Source: Acanthosepion pharaonis
Taxonomy: Eukaryota; Mollusca; Cephalopoda; Sepiida; Sepiidae
Direction: 5' to 3'
Assembly (NCBI GenBank): GCA_903632075.3
Contig: CAHIKZ030000058.1
Span: forward strand, 5,048,501-5,112,500
Length of the DNA stretch: 64,000 bases
The notes beneath the pieces were generated by a model. The model was not told the origin of the DNA, searched no databases, and saw nothing but the letters and a program-made list of their open reading frames with translations. Shown here piece by piece: positions 1 through 9,639 of the stretch. Each line of letters opens with the position of its first letter. Positions within the stretch are counted from its first letter, which is position 1. Made by a program: the position numbers and the translations under genes.

Positions 1-271
1 TTTGTTCGTGGTCATGAAAATAAACCTGAGTAAGGGATATGCTACAAAGTATTAAATAGGTATTAAAATTTTGTACAAATGATTTTTCGCCTCCAATTTT
101 TTTAAATTTGATATACTTTCATTACTATAACAATTATTACCGAATATTTTTTTGCATATTGCAACATTATACCATGGTATACAAATATTGTATGAATTAT
201 AAAATCCTTTTATAAAATCTATGTTAAATAAAAAAAAATCATGCTGTACGAATATTTCTTTCATCCTTCTG
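1..271 (+). mobile_element. 3' end of a Tc1/mariner-like transposon, cut by the window edge
   Basis: This is the right-hand end of a transposon whose related copy lies at 44786-45718. The two share the transposase stop region, the spacer containing 'tttttcgcctccaattttttt' in close form, and a terminal repeat around 'tgtacgaatatttct'. The end is followed by TA, as expected for this superfamily. The rest of the element lies outside the window. Confidence 0.65.
2..55 (+). pseudogene. C-terminus of Tc1/mariner-like transposase (fragment)
   Basis: The frame ends in the residues GYATKY followed by TAA. The second copy near 45480 also ends YATKY-stop, which supports this as a real C-terminus and not a chance ORF. 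Tc1/mariner transposases are DDE/D cut-and-paste enzymes acting in the nucleus on terminal inverted repeats. Only the last 17 or so residues are visible, so integrity cannot be judged. Confidence 0.5.
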
Positions 272-299
272 TATATACATACACCGCTACATATATATA

Positions 300-363
300 T
301 AGAGAGAGAGAGAGAAAGAGAGATAATTTTGACAGTCTGTTATGCACATGTATTTATGTTAGC

Positions 364-407
<44 letters not shown>
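300..407. repeat. (GA)n and (GATA)n microsatellites
   Basis: A short GA run at about 300-322 is followed, after a 40-bp spacer, by about 11 GATA units at 364-407. The SINE downstream starts directly after the GATA run. Confidence 0.95.
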
Positions 408-409
408 GC

Positions 410-600
410 ACGATGAACTAATAAATTGCGGCTCGGATTGAGGAATTGGAGAGCCAAGTTTGAATTCCAGGCGTGATCATTATATTCACTTACGCGGGAA
501 ATGATATGAATCCATCTCTTTTCCGGGCAACTACTGGTAAAAAAAACAGGACTGACAGAGTTCTATAGGCTTGGTCTAGGAGAAGGAAATCAGGCCCTGC
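410..600 (+). mobile_element. tRNA-headed SINE, family S1
   Basis: The head carries an A-box-like stretch around 'ttgcggctcggattgagg' and a B-box-like 'gtttgaattcc', giving an internal RNA polymerase III promoter. The body ('gatatgaatccatctctt', 'ctactgg', 'aggactgacagagttctata') recurs at 18805, 26464 (minus), 33820, 55610 (minus) and 62536. Cephalopods carry known tRNA-derived SINEs; assignment to a named family is not possible by eye. Confidence 0.75.
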
Positions 601-727
601 CTCCTTAGGCAAAACATGTTAGAAGAAAATGGTCAAAAACAAATCCACCGAGCAGAATCTGTCCCCGCTTCCGACAGAAATTAATGAACTCCTCGGGCTT
701 AGTATAGTGTTTCAAACTCTGGTACAT

Positions 728-730
<3 letters not shown>

Positions 731-785
<55 letters not shown>
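731..785. repeat. (TA)n microsatellite
   Basis: Uninterrupted AT/TA run forming the left border of the Penelope-like element. It creates a spurious minus-strand ORF rich in Ile-Tyr pairs. Confidence 0.97.
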
Positions 786-788
<3 letters not shown>

Positions 789-881
789 AACAATAAAAAG
801 TATTACAAAATTAAAATCTTCAGACACACTGGGTTGTAGATTAATATTCTTTCGTTTTTTTATTATTATTTCATTTAGATT

Positions 882-921
882 CCTCTACTAGTTTCGGCCA
901 AAATGGCCATCATCTGAAGAA
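882..921 (-). ncRNA. hammerhead-ribozyme-like motif in the PLE terminal repeat
   Basis: On the minus strand: a possible stem I strand TTCTT, core CAGATGA, stem II GGCC-loop-GGCC, GAAA, a two-pair stem III (AC-TA-GT), A, then GAGGA able to pair with TTCTT. Hammerheads are established parts of Penelope-like pLTRs, and this one lies 3' of the PLE ORF on the same strand. The core departs from CUGANGA at the U4 position and there is an extra base before stem II, so activity is doubtful. Confidence 0.5.
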
Positions 922-1403
922 TAAATATTTCTGCTTGCTGGTAGCAGTAAACTACAGAAATGAATGCTGGAGAAAATGAACTTTTGTCTGTAGTTTTCAT
1001 TTGTTTTTTTTTTTTATTTTTTTATCTTTTTAACATGAATCTTCTAACATTCCTTGTGTTGGTCAAACAGTCTCTTTTAAGTTGTTATTTGAGATAAGAT
1101 CTATGCGTCCCTGAATTCCCATGGTCAGTTTGACAGTTTTTTTGGTCCTGGAGAGGGGATGTGTCTCTGTTTAGTGTTTGTGTGTGTGTTATTTGGTTCT
1201 TAGGGAGGGAGGGAGTCTATGTGTAAGCGTGTATATTGCTGTGGGTGTGTGTTATCATTTGGCTCATTAGGGAGTGAGTGAGTATGATGTGTGTAAGTGT
1301 GTATATTCGTGTGGGTGTGTGTATAAGCGTGAAGCCTCAACACCTCCGTAAGCATGACTGTCTTGTGTGGGTAAGAAATGTGGGTAGGTTTTGATTTGTT
1401 GAG

Positions 1404-2514
1404 TTATATATTATTACTATCTATATTGTTGAATTTATGGTTTAGCCCGGCTGGATATTGTGTTTTTAGACGTTGTATCCACTTATTTTCATGGGACTCT
1501 AAAATCTTTCTAATGTTATCTGCTCTGAACTTTTCTATTCTCTCAATTATAGTGAATTTGGCATGGGTTTTGAAATCGTGTTTTTCCATGCGGAAATGTT
1601 GTTCTACAGGTAATAATTTTTCATGGAGAGTCGACTTAATTCGATTGCGATAATTATTAAATCTAAAATGAAAGGGACATTCAGATTTTCCTACATATTG
1701 TTTCTGGCATAGTGTGCATTCTAGGAGGTAAATTATGTTATGACTTCTACAGTTAGAATCGTGGTAGATTTTGAAAGTAGATTTAGCGATTCAGCTAGTG
1801 AATGAATTCGTGTGTTTAACATGGTTGCAACATAAACTTCTTTTGTTATATGGTTGGGAAAATCCTGTTGTTTTTGTTCTTAGTTTATTACGGATTACCT
1901 TGTCCCCTGAAATGTGATTACTACCTATGATTTCTTTTAGGTTCTTAGGTCTACGATATGCAAAAAGGCCGGGTTCCTTAAACAATTTTTTTAGGTCTGG
2001 TTTGAGATGTAGTATTTCCCAGCGACGTTTGATTATTTGGGATAGTGGAGGCAGAGTGGGATTGAAAGTGTTTACTAGAGGGATGCGGCTAGATTTATTT
2101 TTAATCTTGTACATTAGGGTGTCTTCTCTAGGTGTGGAAATTGCTTTGTTTATTTGTTCCCTGATTAGGTGTTGTTTATAGCCACGTGTTATGAATTGAT
2201 GCTCCAGATTTTCAATGTGTTTATTTAATTCTTCTTTGTTGGAACATATACTTCTGAGTCTAAGTGCTTGTGAATAGGGAAGGTTCTCTTTGAGGTGTTT
2301 AGGGTGGGAAGACTTAAAGTGTAGATAGTTGTGGGTGTCGGTGATTTTAGTGTGTAGTGTCGTTTGTAGTTTCCTGTTTTCATCTATGTAAATGCGGGTG
2401 TCTAAAAATGTTACTGATGTTGTGGATTTTTCATATTTGAAGGTAGTGTGTTCCATTAAAGTTGAAAGTATTCAATGTAAGGACATGCTCCATGAGTTTT
2501 ATGATGACTTCTGT

Positions 2515-2516
<2 letters not shown>
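1404..2516 (-). pseudogene. Penelope-like RT remnant plus GIY-YIG endonuclease
   Basis: The product would be a reverse transcriptase fused to a GIY-YIG endonuclease for PLE retrotransposition. The post-catalytic RT part has SVTFLDTRIYID, the HPKHLKENLPYSQALRLR block and an ITRGY segment. After a linker with CCNHVKHTNSFTS come NIIYLLEC, CQKQYVGKS and FRFNNYR, the GIY-YIG core, then an EN tail ending near 1404. One TGA at 1791-1793 separates RT and EN, and both lie in the same frame. Upstream (2457-2516) another frame reads a pre-catalytic block (LMEHVLTLNTF..FNGTHYLQI), so the palm with the catalytic aspartates seems deleted. Non-autonomous. Confidence 0.8.

Positions 2517-2564
<48 letters not shown>
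2517..2564. repeat. (TA)n microsatellite between PLE and Tc1-like element
   Basis: Pure TA run that borders the PLE on its left and the Tc1-like terminal repeat on its right. Confidence 0.97.
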
Positions 2565-2566
<2 letters not shown>

Positions 2567-2800
2567 AGGTGTAACAGCAAATCTCTCCAAATCGTTTAAC
2601 AAACAGCAAAACTGTCCAATTGTTTGATTAAGCTCTGAACCGTTGTATCTTAGAAAAGATAAAGATATATTGCAGGCATTCCCCGAGGCTTTTATAACAC
2701 TATTGGACTCTAACTTGAACAATAAGAATGTGTAATTACTCTCCAAGCCTAAAAAGAAGAATTGTGATAAAATCGATCATAAACAATAATATGTTCATAT

Positions 2801-2852
2801 TTAATTGATCATTGTTAAGGATCGGAAGCTCAAGAAGGATTGAAATAAATTC

Positions 2853-2903
<51 letters not shown>

Positions 2904-3073
2904 CTAGAATCTTTTCTCAACTTATTCAATATGATCTTCGCCCTCTCTAACCTTCTGACTTTCTTTTCTGGCGTAACAAGATGCCTTACACGTTTCACGT
3001 TCGATTTCATTTTGAAGTTTTTTTCCAATGTTCCTTGGACTGTCATAGCTGAAACTTCTCTCTCACGTGCCAA
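2801..3073 (-). pseudogene. Tc1-like transposase fragment with a microsatellite inside
   Basis: The segment reading MAREREVSAMTVQGTLEK matches the helix-turn-helix stretch seen in copy 2 near 39700 (LARE..VSAMTVQ). About 40 residues further the frame runs into an Ile-Tyr run encoded by (TA)n, then re-enters element-like sequence. The catalytic DDE region is not recognisable, so this copy cannot transpose itself. Confidence 0.7.
2859..2899. repeat. (TA)n tract inside the Tc1-like element
   Basis: In copy 2 the equivalent position (about 39880-39890) holds only a short 'gatatatatat'. The tract therefore seems to have grown in place from a short seed. Confidence 0.85.
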
Positions 3074-3378
3074 ACGTCTTATGGATTGAGCTGGATTTTT
3101 TTCCTAATTGATCTCTTTAGCTGTAAGTTTAAATGATGATCCCTCTTCCTGTTGTGACTTCCTGGTCCAGTTTTCCTCTCTACCGTTCTCTCTTTAAGTT
3201 TATTTACCGTTTTATTGATGGTTCTTGAATGGACTTTGAATTACTGAAGGCCTGAATGATTTTTTCTCTCACCATTGTTCAGTTGAGAAGATAGTGAGCT
3301 TGACACAGAACGATTTTAAACTGTTCTCTTTGTAGCTGAATAACTCAAAGTGTTTTTCAATGATTCTCACAAAAAATG

Positions 3379-3516
3379 TGTTGTGGATTCCGAGATGAAA
3401 TTCGGTCTCCAATGAATGACAAACAAAGAAATAAAGATAAGAAATTAAATGTATTTACACAATAATACAATGGGTATATTGTTAGTAAATCCAGGAACGC
3501 GGTTAGTCGCAATAAT

Positions 3517-3554
<38 letters not shown>

Positions 3555-3756
3555 GAAGTAGGGCTTCCTTAGAGTCTACGTGCTAATAACTGTGACTTCT
3601 ACAAGCGGTTACCTCACACTATTACTCCAACTCAATCACAATCTCTGCTCACTCTCTGTCTCTCTATTCTGACTGACCCTGGGTATTTAACGGCAGCAGT
3701 CCAAGTAACACTCTGGTCGAGTCCACTTATATTAAAAAGGGGTGGACCCCATAACA
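3379..3756 (-). mobile_element. solo LTR inserted in the Tc1-like element
   Basis: The 378-bp insert starts TGTTGTGG and ends CATAACA, giving TG...CA ends. It is absent from the matching place in copy 2 (near 39365-39375). Flanks are aaatg (3374-3378) and aaata (3757-3761), a 5-bp target duplication with one mismatch. On the minus strand TTAAATACC could be a TATA-like element. It contains a (TA)n tract at 3521-3549. It does not resemble the gypsy LTR at 6019. Confidence 0.6.
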
Positions 3757-3903
3757 AAATAGTATCAAGATTGCTAAACATCGTATCTGAAAACCTTGGA
3801 AAACGAAACACAATTAGTTTAGTGTTTTTTTAAATATTAAACATTTTGTGAGATGGACAATTATGCTGTTACACGATTTGGACAATTTTGCTGTTACACC
3901 TGA

Positions 3904-4599
3904 TATTTACTTTATTTTTCAAAGCTCTAATAAAGAAATAAGTGAAAATATTGATTCGGAAAAAAATAGCCAAAAGTGTTTGTCGATAATAGAAAAGTAA
4001 TTTTAGTATATTAATATATAATAAGTAAATATTTTTAGTTAAAACTTTGTCTGCCGATAATAGAAAAATACCTAAATATGAATGTGTGAGGACACCTCCA
4101 CTCTCTTGCAATCCCACTAATTCACACACCGAAACCTGCATATGTTGTTCATTTAGATACATACAATTTTTATAAGTACGAAATAAATTCTACTGTGTAC
4201 AAAAGATTATCAAGAGTTTTATTGTGTACAGAACTGAAGGTCATTCAAGATCAAATTAATATTATACATGCTTTAAAGAATATAATAAAGTCTTTAACCA
4301 CCCCATGTTAGACCAATAACTTTGTAAACTGACAAATAAATCATAACTGAATGATAATTTGAATCATTGATTAATCTTGGGAATTCTAAAACGTTCTCAG
4401 ACCAACAAGAGATCCCCAAAAATTACGTTTGGTCATTTGGTCAAATTTTAAGAATGGGCTGAGTCAAGATGTCGCATATGATTGCTATCTACCACTGAAT
4501 CAAGTGCAATGACAAAGGAAATTATGTTGAAAGTATTTGTTGCTCTAAGTAAAATCTATAGTCATGATTAAGATGCAGACTGATTGACATAAACAAACA
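3904..4599. other. AT-rich sequence, no feature recognised
   Basis: No gene, RNA or repeat boundary is recognised. The short ORF near 3869-4162 (minus) overlaps the transposon end and looks like chance. Confidence 0.5.
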
Positions 4600-4745
4600 C
4601 ACACACTATATATATATATATATATATATATAATGAGAAACAATAGAGTACAATTCCAACGTTCGTAACATTCAATTTAAAACAGGGCCCAGTACAAAGT
4701 AGAACAAAAACCTGTCGAAAAACGCTACATAATTGCAATCGTGTT
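4600..4745 (-). mobile_element. 3' end of a hammerhead-bearing PLE-type repeat (family P1), truncated
   Basis: On the minus strand it starts with GAAACACG..TGCAATTATGTAGCG, the 3' half of the hammerhead seen at 56981-57152. It ends with 'gttggaattgtactct' and runs into TA and GT microsatellites. The same end occurs at 49580-49640 (plus) and 56856-56910 (minus). Confidence 0.6.
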
Positions 4746-4762
4746 TCCCTTACATTGTTAAT

Positions 4763-4879
4763 GCTTACAGCACCTGGTATTCCCAAACGGTCACCCATCT
4801 TGGTACTGACTAGGCTTGACGTTGCTTACCTTCAGTGATCGTACGGGAACCGGTGTTTCAACATGATGTGGCTATAAGC
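4763..4879 (-). pseudogene. 5S rRNA-like sequence
   Basis: On the minus strand it begins GCTTATAGCCACATCATG and ends AATACCAGGTGCTGTAAGC. Internal blocks GATCACTGAAGGTAAGCAAC, GTCAAGCC and GATGGGTGACCG match the 5S rRNA layout, including the internal control region. Complementary ends GCTTATAGC/GCTGTAAGC are kept. Many differences from a canonical 5S, and its occurrence among repeats, suggest a 5S-derived SINE head or a pseudogene. Confidence 0.75.
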
Positions 4880-6013
4880 AAAAGAGAGAAGAGGTGTGGT
4901 AAAAAAAAAAAGAGTAATGGCAATGACTTTCTTTGTAAATATTTTGTTTTTTATTAAGTTGATATGTGGGAGAACTTTTCTTTTTCTTTCTTTTTTTTTC
5001 TTGGAAATTGTAATAAAAAATGAGCACGATTCAATATCAAGCAGTGACGAAGACTGCGGGAGCAGCCGAAAATTCTGATTCCATATAAATAAAAAAAATA
5101 AACATGAAAAATATACAAAGAATATCTTTTACCATCACGTTTTATATAATATGAGAAATGCGTAAATATTTACTATCTATGTTTTTTTTTCTCTTTCGAC
5201 AGATAGATAGATAGATAGGTAGGTTGATTTTTAAACCAGACGCTTGGACAAGTCTAGATTGTTGGGCCATGATATAAAACCACACACAGAACATTTTACG
5301 TTAAAATTTTAATTCTATTTGATCAAATGCAATTAAAATAAAATTAATTAATATCTCGGAGATTGTTGCGGTGTTAACTGCAATAAATAACCGGGTTGGA
5401 TTATTCCGTGCTAAAATAAATAAATTGAATATAAACCAATTTAAAACTGAGGTCTAATATTTCTTGAAAATATTGGAAAAGATAAACACATAAAATAGTA
5501 CACATAAATTGTTATAAGAAATAATCTGCTTTATAAATTTTACTTTAAAATAAATTATCTACGTGTAGGCAATATCGATGTATTCAAATCGCTGGTTATA
5601 TTAAGATCAATTAGAAACTATTTTTTAGTTCATTGTCTTTCCAAAAGAAACAATGAATTGGGTAAAAACATTCATTAATCATAAACATGTCCTAATTTAT
5701 TTTAAACGATAATTTTATTTCGGAAAAAAAGACAAAAAACATCAGTTTCACTTTTTTAATTTTTAATGAACCGGATTTAAATTTCGTGGGTTATTATTTG
5801 CTTTTACACCGTTATATCAGCATGCGTTTTGTTTTTATTTATATCGGAAAATTTTTTAAAATATAAGGTAAAGCAAAAATATTAAATGCAAATTGTAAAT
5901 TAAAATATAAATTAGCAGTAGTCTTATGTCTTTCTCTTGAATTTACAGGTTATGCACCACATTAACACAAGTTTTGATATTTAATACATTTTTTGAAGTC
6001 AAAAATAGATAGA
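4880..6013. other. AT-rich intergenic sequence
   Basis: Only a short GATA run (about 5201-5218) stands out. The 60-residue ORF at 4896-5078 has no family resemblance. Nothing else is supported. Confidence 0.6.
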
Positions 6014-6018
6014 GAATA

Positions 6019-6250
6019 TGTTGTATCTCGTGCAAGATATAATAAACAAAGTAACACGAGTGTTGGGTTTCAATAATAGGTTTATAATCGGATGTAGGTG
6101 TGTCAAATACAGAGACAGAGTCGGGAGTATGCTAACCTCAATAGGTGTTAACAAACGAAGACCTCTTGACTGTCCGCTGTGGTCGTACTTAATCGGCAAC
6201 CAGTCCGTCCATTATCGTGAATGGGGAAGTTGGGTTATATCATCACAACA
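6019..6250 (-). repeat. gypsy 3' LTR (232 bp)
   Basis: On the minus strand it starts TGTTGTGATG and ends GAGATACAACA. It is abutted by the polypurine tract at 6251-6260. It keeps a tandem 'agagac' (near 6111-6120) that the 5' LTR lacks. Confidence 0.95.
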
Positions 6251-6260
6251 CCTCCCCCCG
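6251..6260 (-). promoter_or_regulatory. polypurine tract of the gypsy element
   Basis: Minus-strand CGGGGGGAGG lies immediately upstream of the 3' LTR, the position needed for plus-strand DNA priming. Confidence 0.85.
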
Positions 6261-6294
6261 AAGCTGAAATTCTCCCTTTTGAAAATTTCTGCTT

Positions 6295-6495
6295 CTAATG
6301 TCGTCTTTTTGGATCCGTACTAAAACGCTCCACTGGTTTTCTTTCCCGTGTGCTCCTTCTTTTAGTCGTCACAATTAGATCCTTTTTTGGCGAAGATAAT
6401 TTCCGCTTTTCAGCACGTAAGGCTGGTCCATGAGATACAGGTTCATATACACTATTGGGTAGTGTCATGTTAAAAGCATCGCATAATACTTCCAT
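6295..6495 (-). pseudogene. C-terminal tail of gypsy Pol
   Basis: The basic stretch RRSTRERKPVERFSTD is typical of the end of gypsy integrases. It lies between the integrase body and the polypurine tract and ends 35 bases upstream of that tract. It is out of continuity with the integrase ORF at 6655-7905, so at least one frameshift or stop lies in 6495-6655, where a long A/T homopolymer (6647-6671) sits. Confidence 0.65.
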
Positions 6496-6654
6496 CGGAA
6501 TTTCTTCTTCGCTTTTTTCACTTTCTTCACCATATCGTGGTCTAATCTGATTGATGTGTCTTTTACACGTAAATTTTTACTTTTTAATCGTGTAGACCAC
6601 TTTATCAATCCTTTTCTGGATTATGCCATCCATCCAATAGTTTTTTTCCACTTT

Positions 6655-7905
6655 TTAAAAAAAAAAAAAAACTTTGTCTCCTGAAGTGTATTTTTTTATG
6701 TTGATTTTTTCCTCTTTCTTAGCAACTTTTTTGTTTTGATAGGGTAACAATCTATCGAAAATTGATCTAATTTTCCTTGCGAACATAATTTCCGCCGATG
6801 ACATTTTCGCATCGTTGTTCTCATTAGGAGTTACCCTATAGATTGCTAAGAACTTCTGAATAGTTCTTTCTTCCGTGTCCATACCTTTATTTTTACGTAA
6901 AGCACGTTTAAAGGTGTCAACAAATTTCTCGGCTTGACCGTTCGACCTGGGATGACACGCTGGTGTAGTTATGTGTTCAATGTCTAAGGCAGTACAGAAA
7001 TCCTTAAACTCCATACTTGTGAACGCCTTACCATTGTCGCTAACCACTGTCCTGGGAACCCCGAAACGACTGAAAATTTCATCCAATGCACTGATGGTGT
7101 TCCTAGATGTAGGATGCTTGCACTTGACTACCTCAGGCCATTTCGATAAAGAGTCCACCAATATCAAATAATAGTACCCATTAATTGGTCCAGCATAGTC
7201 TATATGTTGACGTGCCCACGGCAAATCCGTTTTCGGCCAAGGATTCATTTTGACCGGAGGTGCCCTTGCAGCCAATTGACAACCTCTACATAGTCTTACA
7301 AAACCTTCAATATCATTGTCCATTCCTGGACAGTATACGTAACCACGCATGAGTGATTTCATCCGAGACATTCCAGGATGACCGGAATGAAATTCTTTCA
7401 GCATATCTGTACGTAGAGATTGAGGTATAACAATTCTATCTGCGTACATCAACGTGTTGTCGCAAATTGAAAAAGGTGAAATCTGAGTTCCCTTTTTCTG
7501 TCCTTTGTTCCATCTCGTCTGGTTCCTTAATTTCACAATATAGTGATCTTTTTCCGCTTCTTTTTTTTTTATTTGGTCCAAAGTTACCGGCAATTCCCTG
7601 ATTGTATTCAACAAAAGACCTGATATTTCTTTTTCCTCAGTTAATGCTGTTATAACCGTCTCTTCTAACATTTCTTCATTTTTTGGAATCAGCCTTGACA
7701 ATCCATCCGCATGCCCATGTTCTTTAGATTTGACGTATTCCATCCTAAAATGGTAATTAAGCAGGGTTACACCCCATCGCCGTAAGCGTAGGCGTAGGAA
7801 TGCCTTTTTTACCTCCAAATATTGTAAGTAACGGTTTATGGTCCGTTTGAAGTACAAATGATCTACCATGTAAAAAGCGATGGTATTTTTTAACCCCGAA
7901 CACAA
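6655..7905 (-). pseudogene. gypsy Pol: RNase H end and integrase
   Basis: The integrase inserts the cDNA into the genome. The RNase H/linker end has WGVTLLNYHFRMEYVKSKEH and HADGLSRL. The zinc-binding part has HSGHPG, then CRGC. The catalytic core shows D in HIDYAG, D in VSDNGK and E in NGQAEKF, with 35 residues between the last two (DD35E). All three catalytic residues are present. The frame ends in a Phe run from a homopolymer. It overlaps the upstream RT/RNase H frame, showing a frameshift near 7760-7900. The resemblance is to K02A2.6/mag-like gypsy elements (inference). Confidence 0.92.
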
Positions 7906-8575
7906 TCGACAAAGACTTTCTCGATCTGACTATAATTTTTTCAGCCGGAAGAAGAGTCCTCGACGCGTGAGCGATCGGTTTAGTAGTGCCATCTTCATAT
8001 TTGTGTAGCAGTGCAGCACCCACTCCGTACAAACTTGCGTCAGTTGCCAGAATGATCTCTTTCTCAGGATCATAATGTGCTAAGGCGAGATCTGAGAGTA
8101 GGCATTTTTTTATTTTCTGAAAAGCCGTCTCGCAATCTTTTGACCAAAACCATTTCTTGCCCTTTTTCAACAACTCGTTAAGGGGGGCTCTTAAATCATA
8201 CATTTTAGGTATGTAGATTGCATAATATTGTGCCAACCCCAGAAACGATTGTAGTTTCGCAACTGTGTCGGGTGCAGGCATGTTCTTAATTGCATCGGCT
8301 CTCTGTGGGTCCGGTTTCCTGCCTTCACTGTCTATTACCTGTCCGAGGTATGTAATTCTTTCCATGAAGAATTTACACTTCTCGTGGCTTAATTTAAAAC
8401 CAAAATCTTCTAGTCTTTTGAATATCGCTCTGATATGCGTTTTATGTTCTTGAACATCCTTACTTTTGACTAGAATGTCATCTAAATAGGCGGTACCAAA
8501 CTCAAGGCCTGCCAGCATATATCCATCACCTGTTGAAACAAAGCTGGGGCGACCTTTAAGCCGAAATGAAGCCAA
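7757..8575 (-). pseudogene. gypsy Pol: RT motif C onward and RNase H
   Basis: The RT catalytic YLDDI box is present, followed by the LSHEKCKFF and VTYLG-like (ITYLGQVID) blocks and the connection FLGLAQYY. RNase H begins with ILATDASLYGVGAALLH and includes QTDHKPL. The frame overlaps the upstream RT piece by about 90 bases in another frame, so one frameshift lies near 8500-8575. Confidence 0.9.
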
Positions 8576-8995
8576 TTTAGCTTATAAATACCTTTATGTG
8601 TATTTATACACAAATATTTTGAGCATTCGTCACTCACTTTAATCTGCAAGTATGCGTCAGACAGGTCGATTTTTGAAAAAATCTTCCCACCATTCAATTT
8701 TGAAAAAATATCTTCTGGTGAAGGTAGTGGATAACTGATTTTTAAGGCAATCATTTAACCCTGTTGAAAAATCTGCGCACACTTTTATTTTTCCGTTTTT
8801 CTTTTTAACATAAACTGTGGGCGAGGCCCAATCCGCATGGTCAACCTTAGATATCACTCCCATTTTTTCAAGCCTTTCCAATTCCTTATTAATTGTCTCT
8901 AAGGAGGAAAAAGGAACGTTTCTCTTAGGTTTAAAAATTGGTTTCACATTTTCCTTGAGTTCAAATTTGACTTCCGTCTTAGTACATAAACCCAA
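8482..8995 (-). pseudogene. gypsy Pol: N-terminal half of reverse transcriptase
   Basis: Two overlapping frames make up this part. The first (8657-8995) holds FELKENVKPIFKPKRNVPF, LERLEKMGVISKVDHADWAS and VYVKKKNGKIKVCADF. The second (8482-8754) holds SYPLPSPEDIFSKLNGG, the motif A aspartate in FSKIDLSDAYLQI, and a motif B-like FGLKVAPALFQQVMD. The frame change near 8700-8755 breaks the gene. Confidence 0.9.
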
Positions 8996-9048
8996 TCCCT
9001 CAGAAAAAAAACTCTGAGATATTCTTCTTTTAATTCATTCATGAATTT

Positions 9049-9639
9049 TTAATTTTTAATACTTTTTTGTTTTTCTGCACTGTTTATTACGTTGCAAAAT
9101 GAGTTAGTCGGGAGTTCAAACAAATCAAAAAGTACTATCCAGTCTATTCCAAAAAGACATGAATTAATCCCTTGGATTACATACAATTTCGTTTTTGCAG
9201 TCTTGCCACATAACGAAATATCGCACTTTAATTCTCCCTTAAAGTTTAATTTCTTTCCTGAAACCCCTCTAGTGGTTTTTTTGGTTTCAGATAATTTAGA
9301 TCTTCCAATATTTTTCCATGATTGTTCATCAATGATGCTTATGTCTGAACCAGAATCCAATAGGAAAGTAATTGTATGATTATTTATACGTACATCTACG
9401 TACTTTCTATTTTTACCGTTCTGAATTTCTTTTTCTGATAATACCAGGCTTACATCTTGTAATTTCCTTTTCTTGCGGCAAACCGAATATTTATGCCCTT
9501 TATTTCCGCACGATTGACAGAATTTATTTTTGTACCAACACACGTCTTTGGTATGATTTTTTATTTCCGCACGATTGGCAGAATTTATTTTTGTACCAAC
9601 ACGTGTCTTTGGTATGGTTATTTTTTCCACACGTCTCAC
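9049..9639 (-). pseudogene. gypsy nucleocapsid zinc knuckles and aspartic protease
   Basis: The frame begins in a nucleocapsid knuckle (CWYKNKFCQSCGNKGHKYSVC) and continues to a retropepsin with the active-site triad in FLLDSGSDISII, later LFGIDWI. The protease would cleave Gag-Pol. A 61-bp tandem duplication (copies starting at 9500 and 9561) covers the knuckle and shifts the frame, which explains why the Gag frame ends at 9524. Confidence 0.85.
9500..9623 (-). repeat. 61-bp tandem duplication in gag nucleocapsid
   Basis: 'ttatttccgcacgattg' occurs at 9500 and again at 9561, each followed by the same zinc-knuckle code with few differences. The offset of 61 is not a multiple of three, so it changes frame. 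Confidence 0.85.

Larger units (their letters stand above)
786..2516 (-). mobile_element. Penelope-like element (PLE), truncated and internally deleted
   Basis: Read on the minus strand it contains an RT remnant, a linker, a GIY-YIG endonuclease, a 3' UTR and a hammerhead-like motif, in that order. This is the order of endonuclease-bearing Penelope-like elements followed by a 3' pLTR copy. Both ends abut (TA)n tracts (731-785 and 2517-2564). The T/G-rich stretch at 1140-1330 and the T-rich stretch at 1000-1030 lie in the 3' UTR. Confidence 0.8.
2565..3903 (-). mobile_element. Tc1-like transposon, family T1, copy 1 (carries a solo LTR)
   Basis: Terminal inverted repeats begin 'caggtgtaacagcaaa' on the left and end 'ttttgctgttacacctg' on the right, each with a second 'gtaacagca..attgtcc' block inside. 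Related copies lie at 39216-40171 and 47760-48085. The TA-rich flanks fit TA target duplication. The transposase is on the minus strand. The copy is broken by a solo LTR (3379-3756) and by a (TA)n tract (2859-2899). Confidence 0.85.

Noticed and set aside
4763..4879. Functional 5S rRNA gene
   Set aside because: Many substitutions, single dispersed copy, no T-run terminator right after the 3' end.
4896..5078. Short Lys/Phe-rich ORF as a small secreted protein
   Set aside because: Low complexity, no relatives recognised, AT-rich surroundings.
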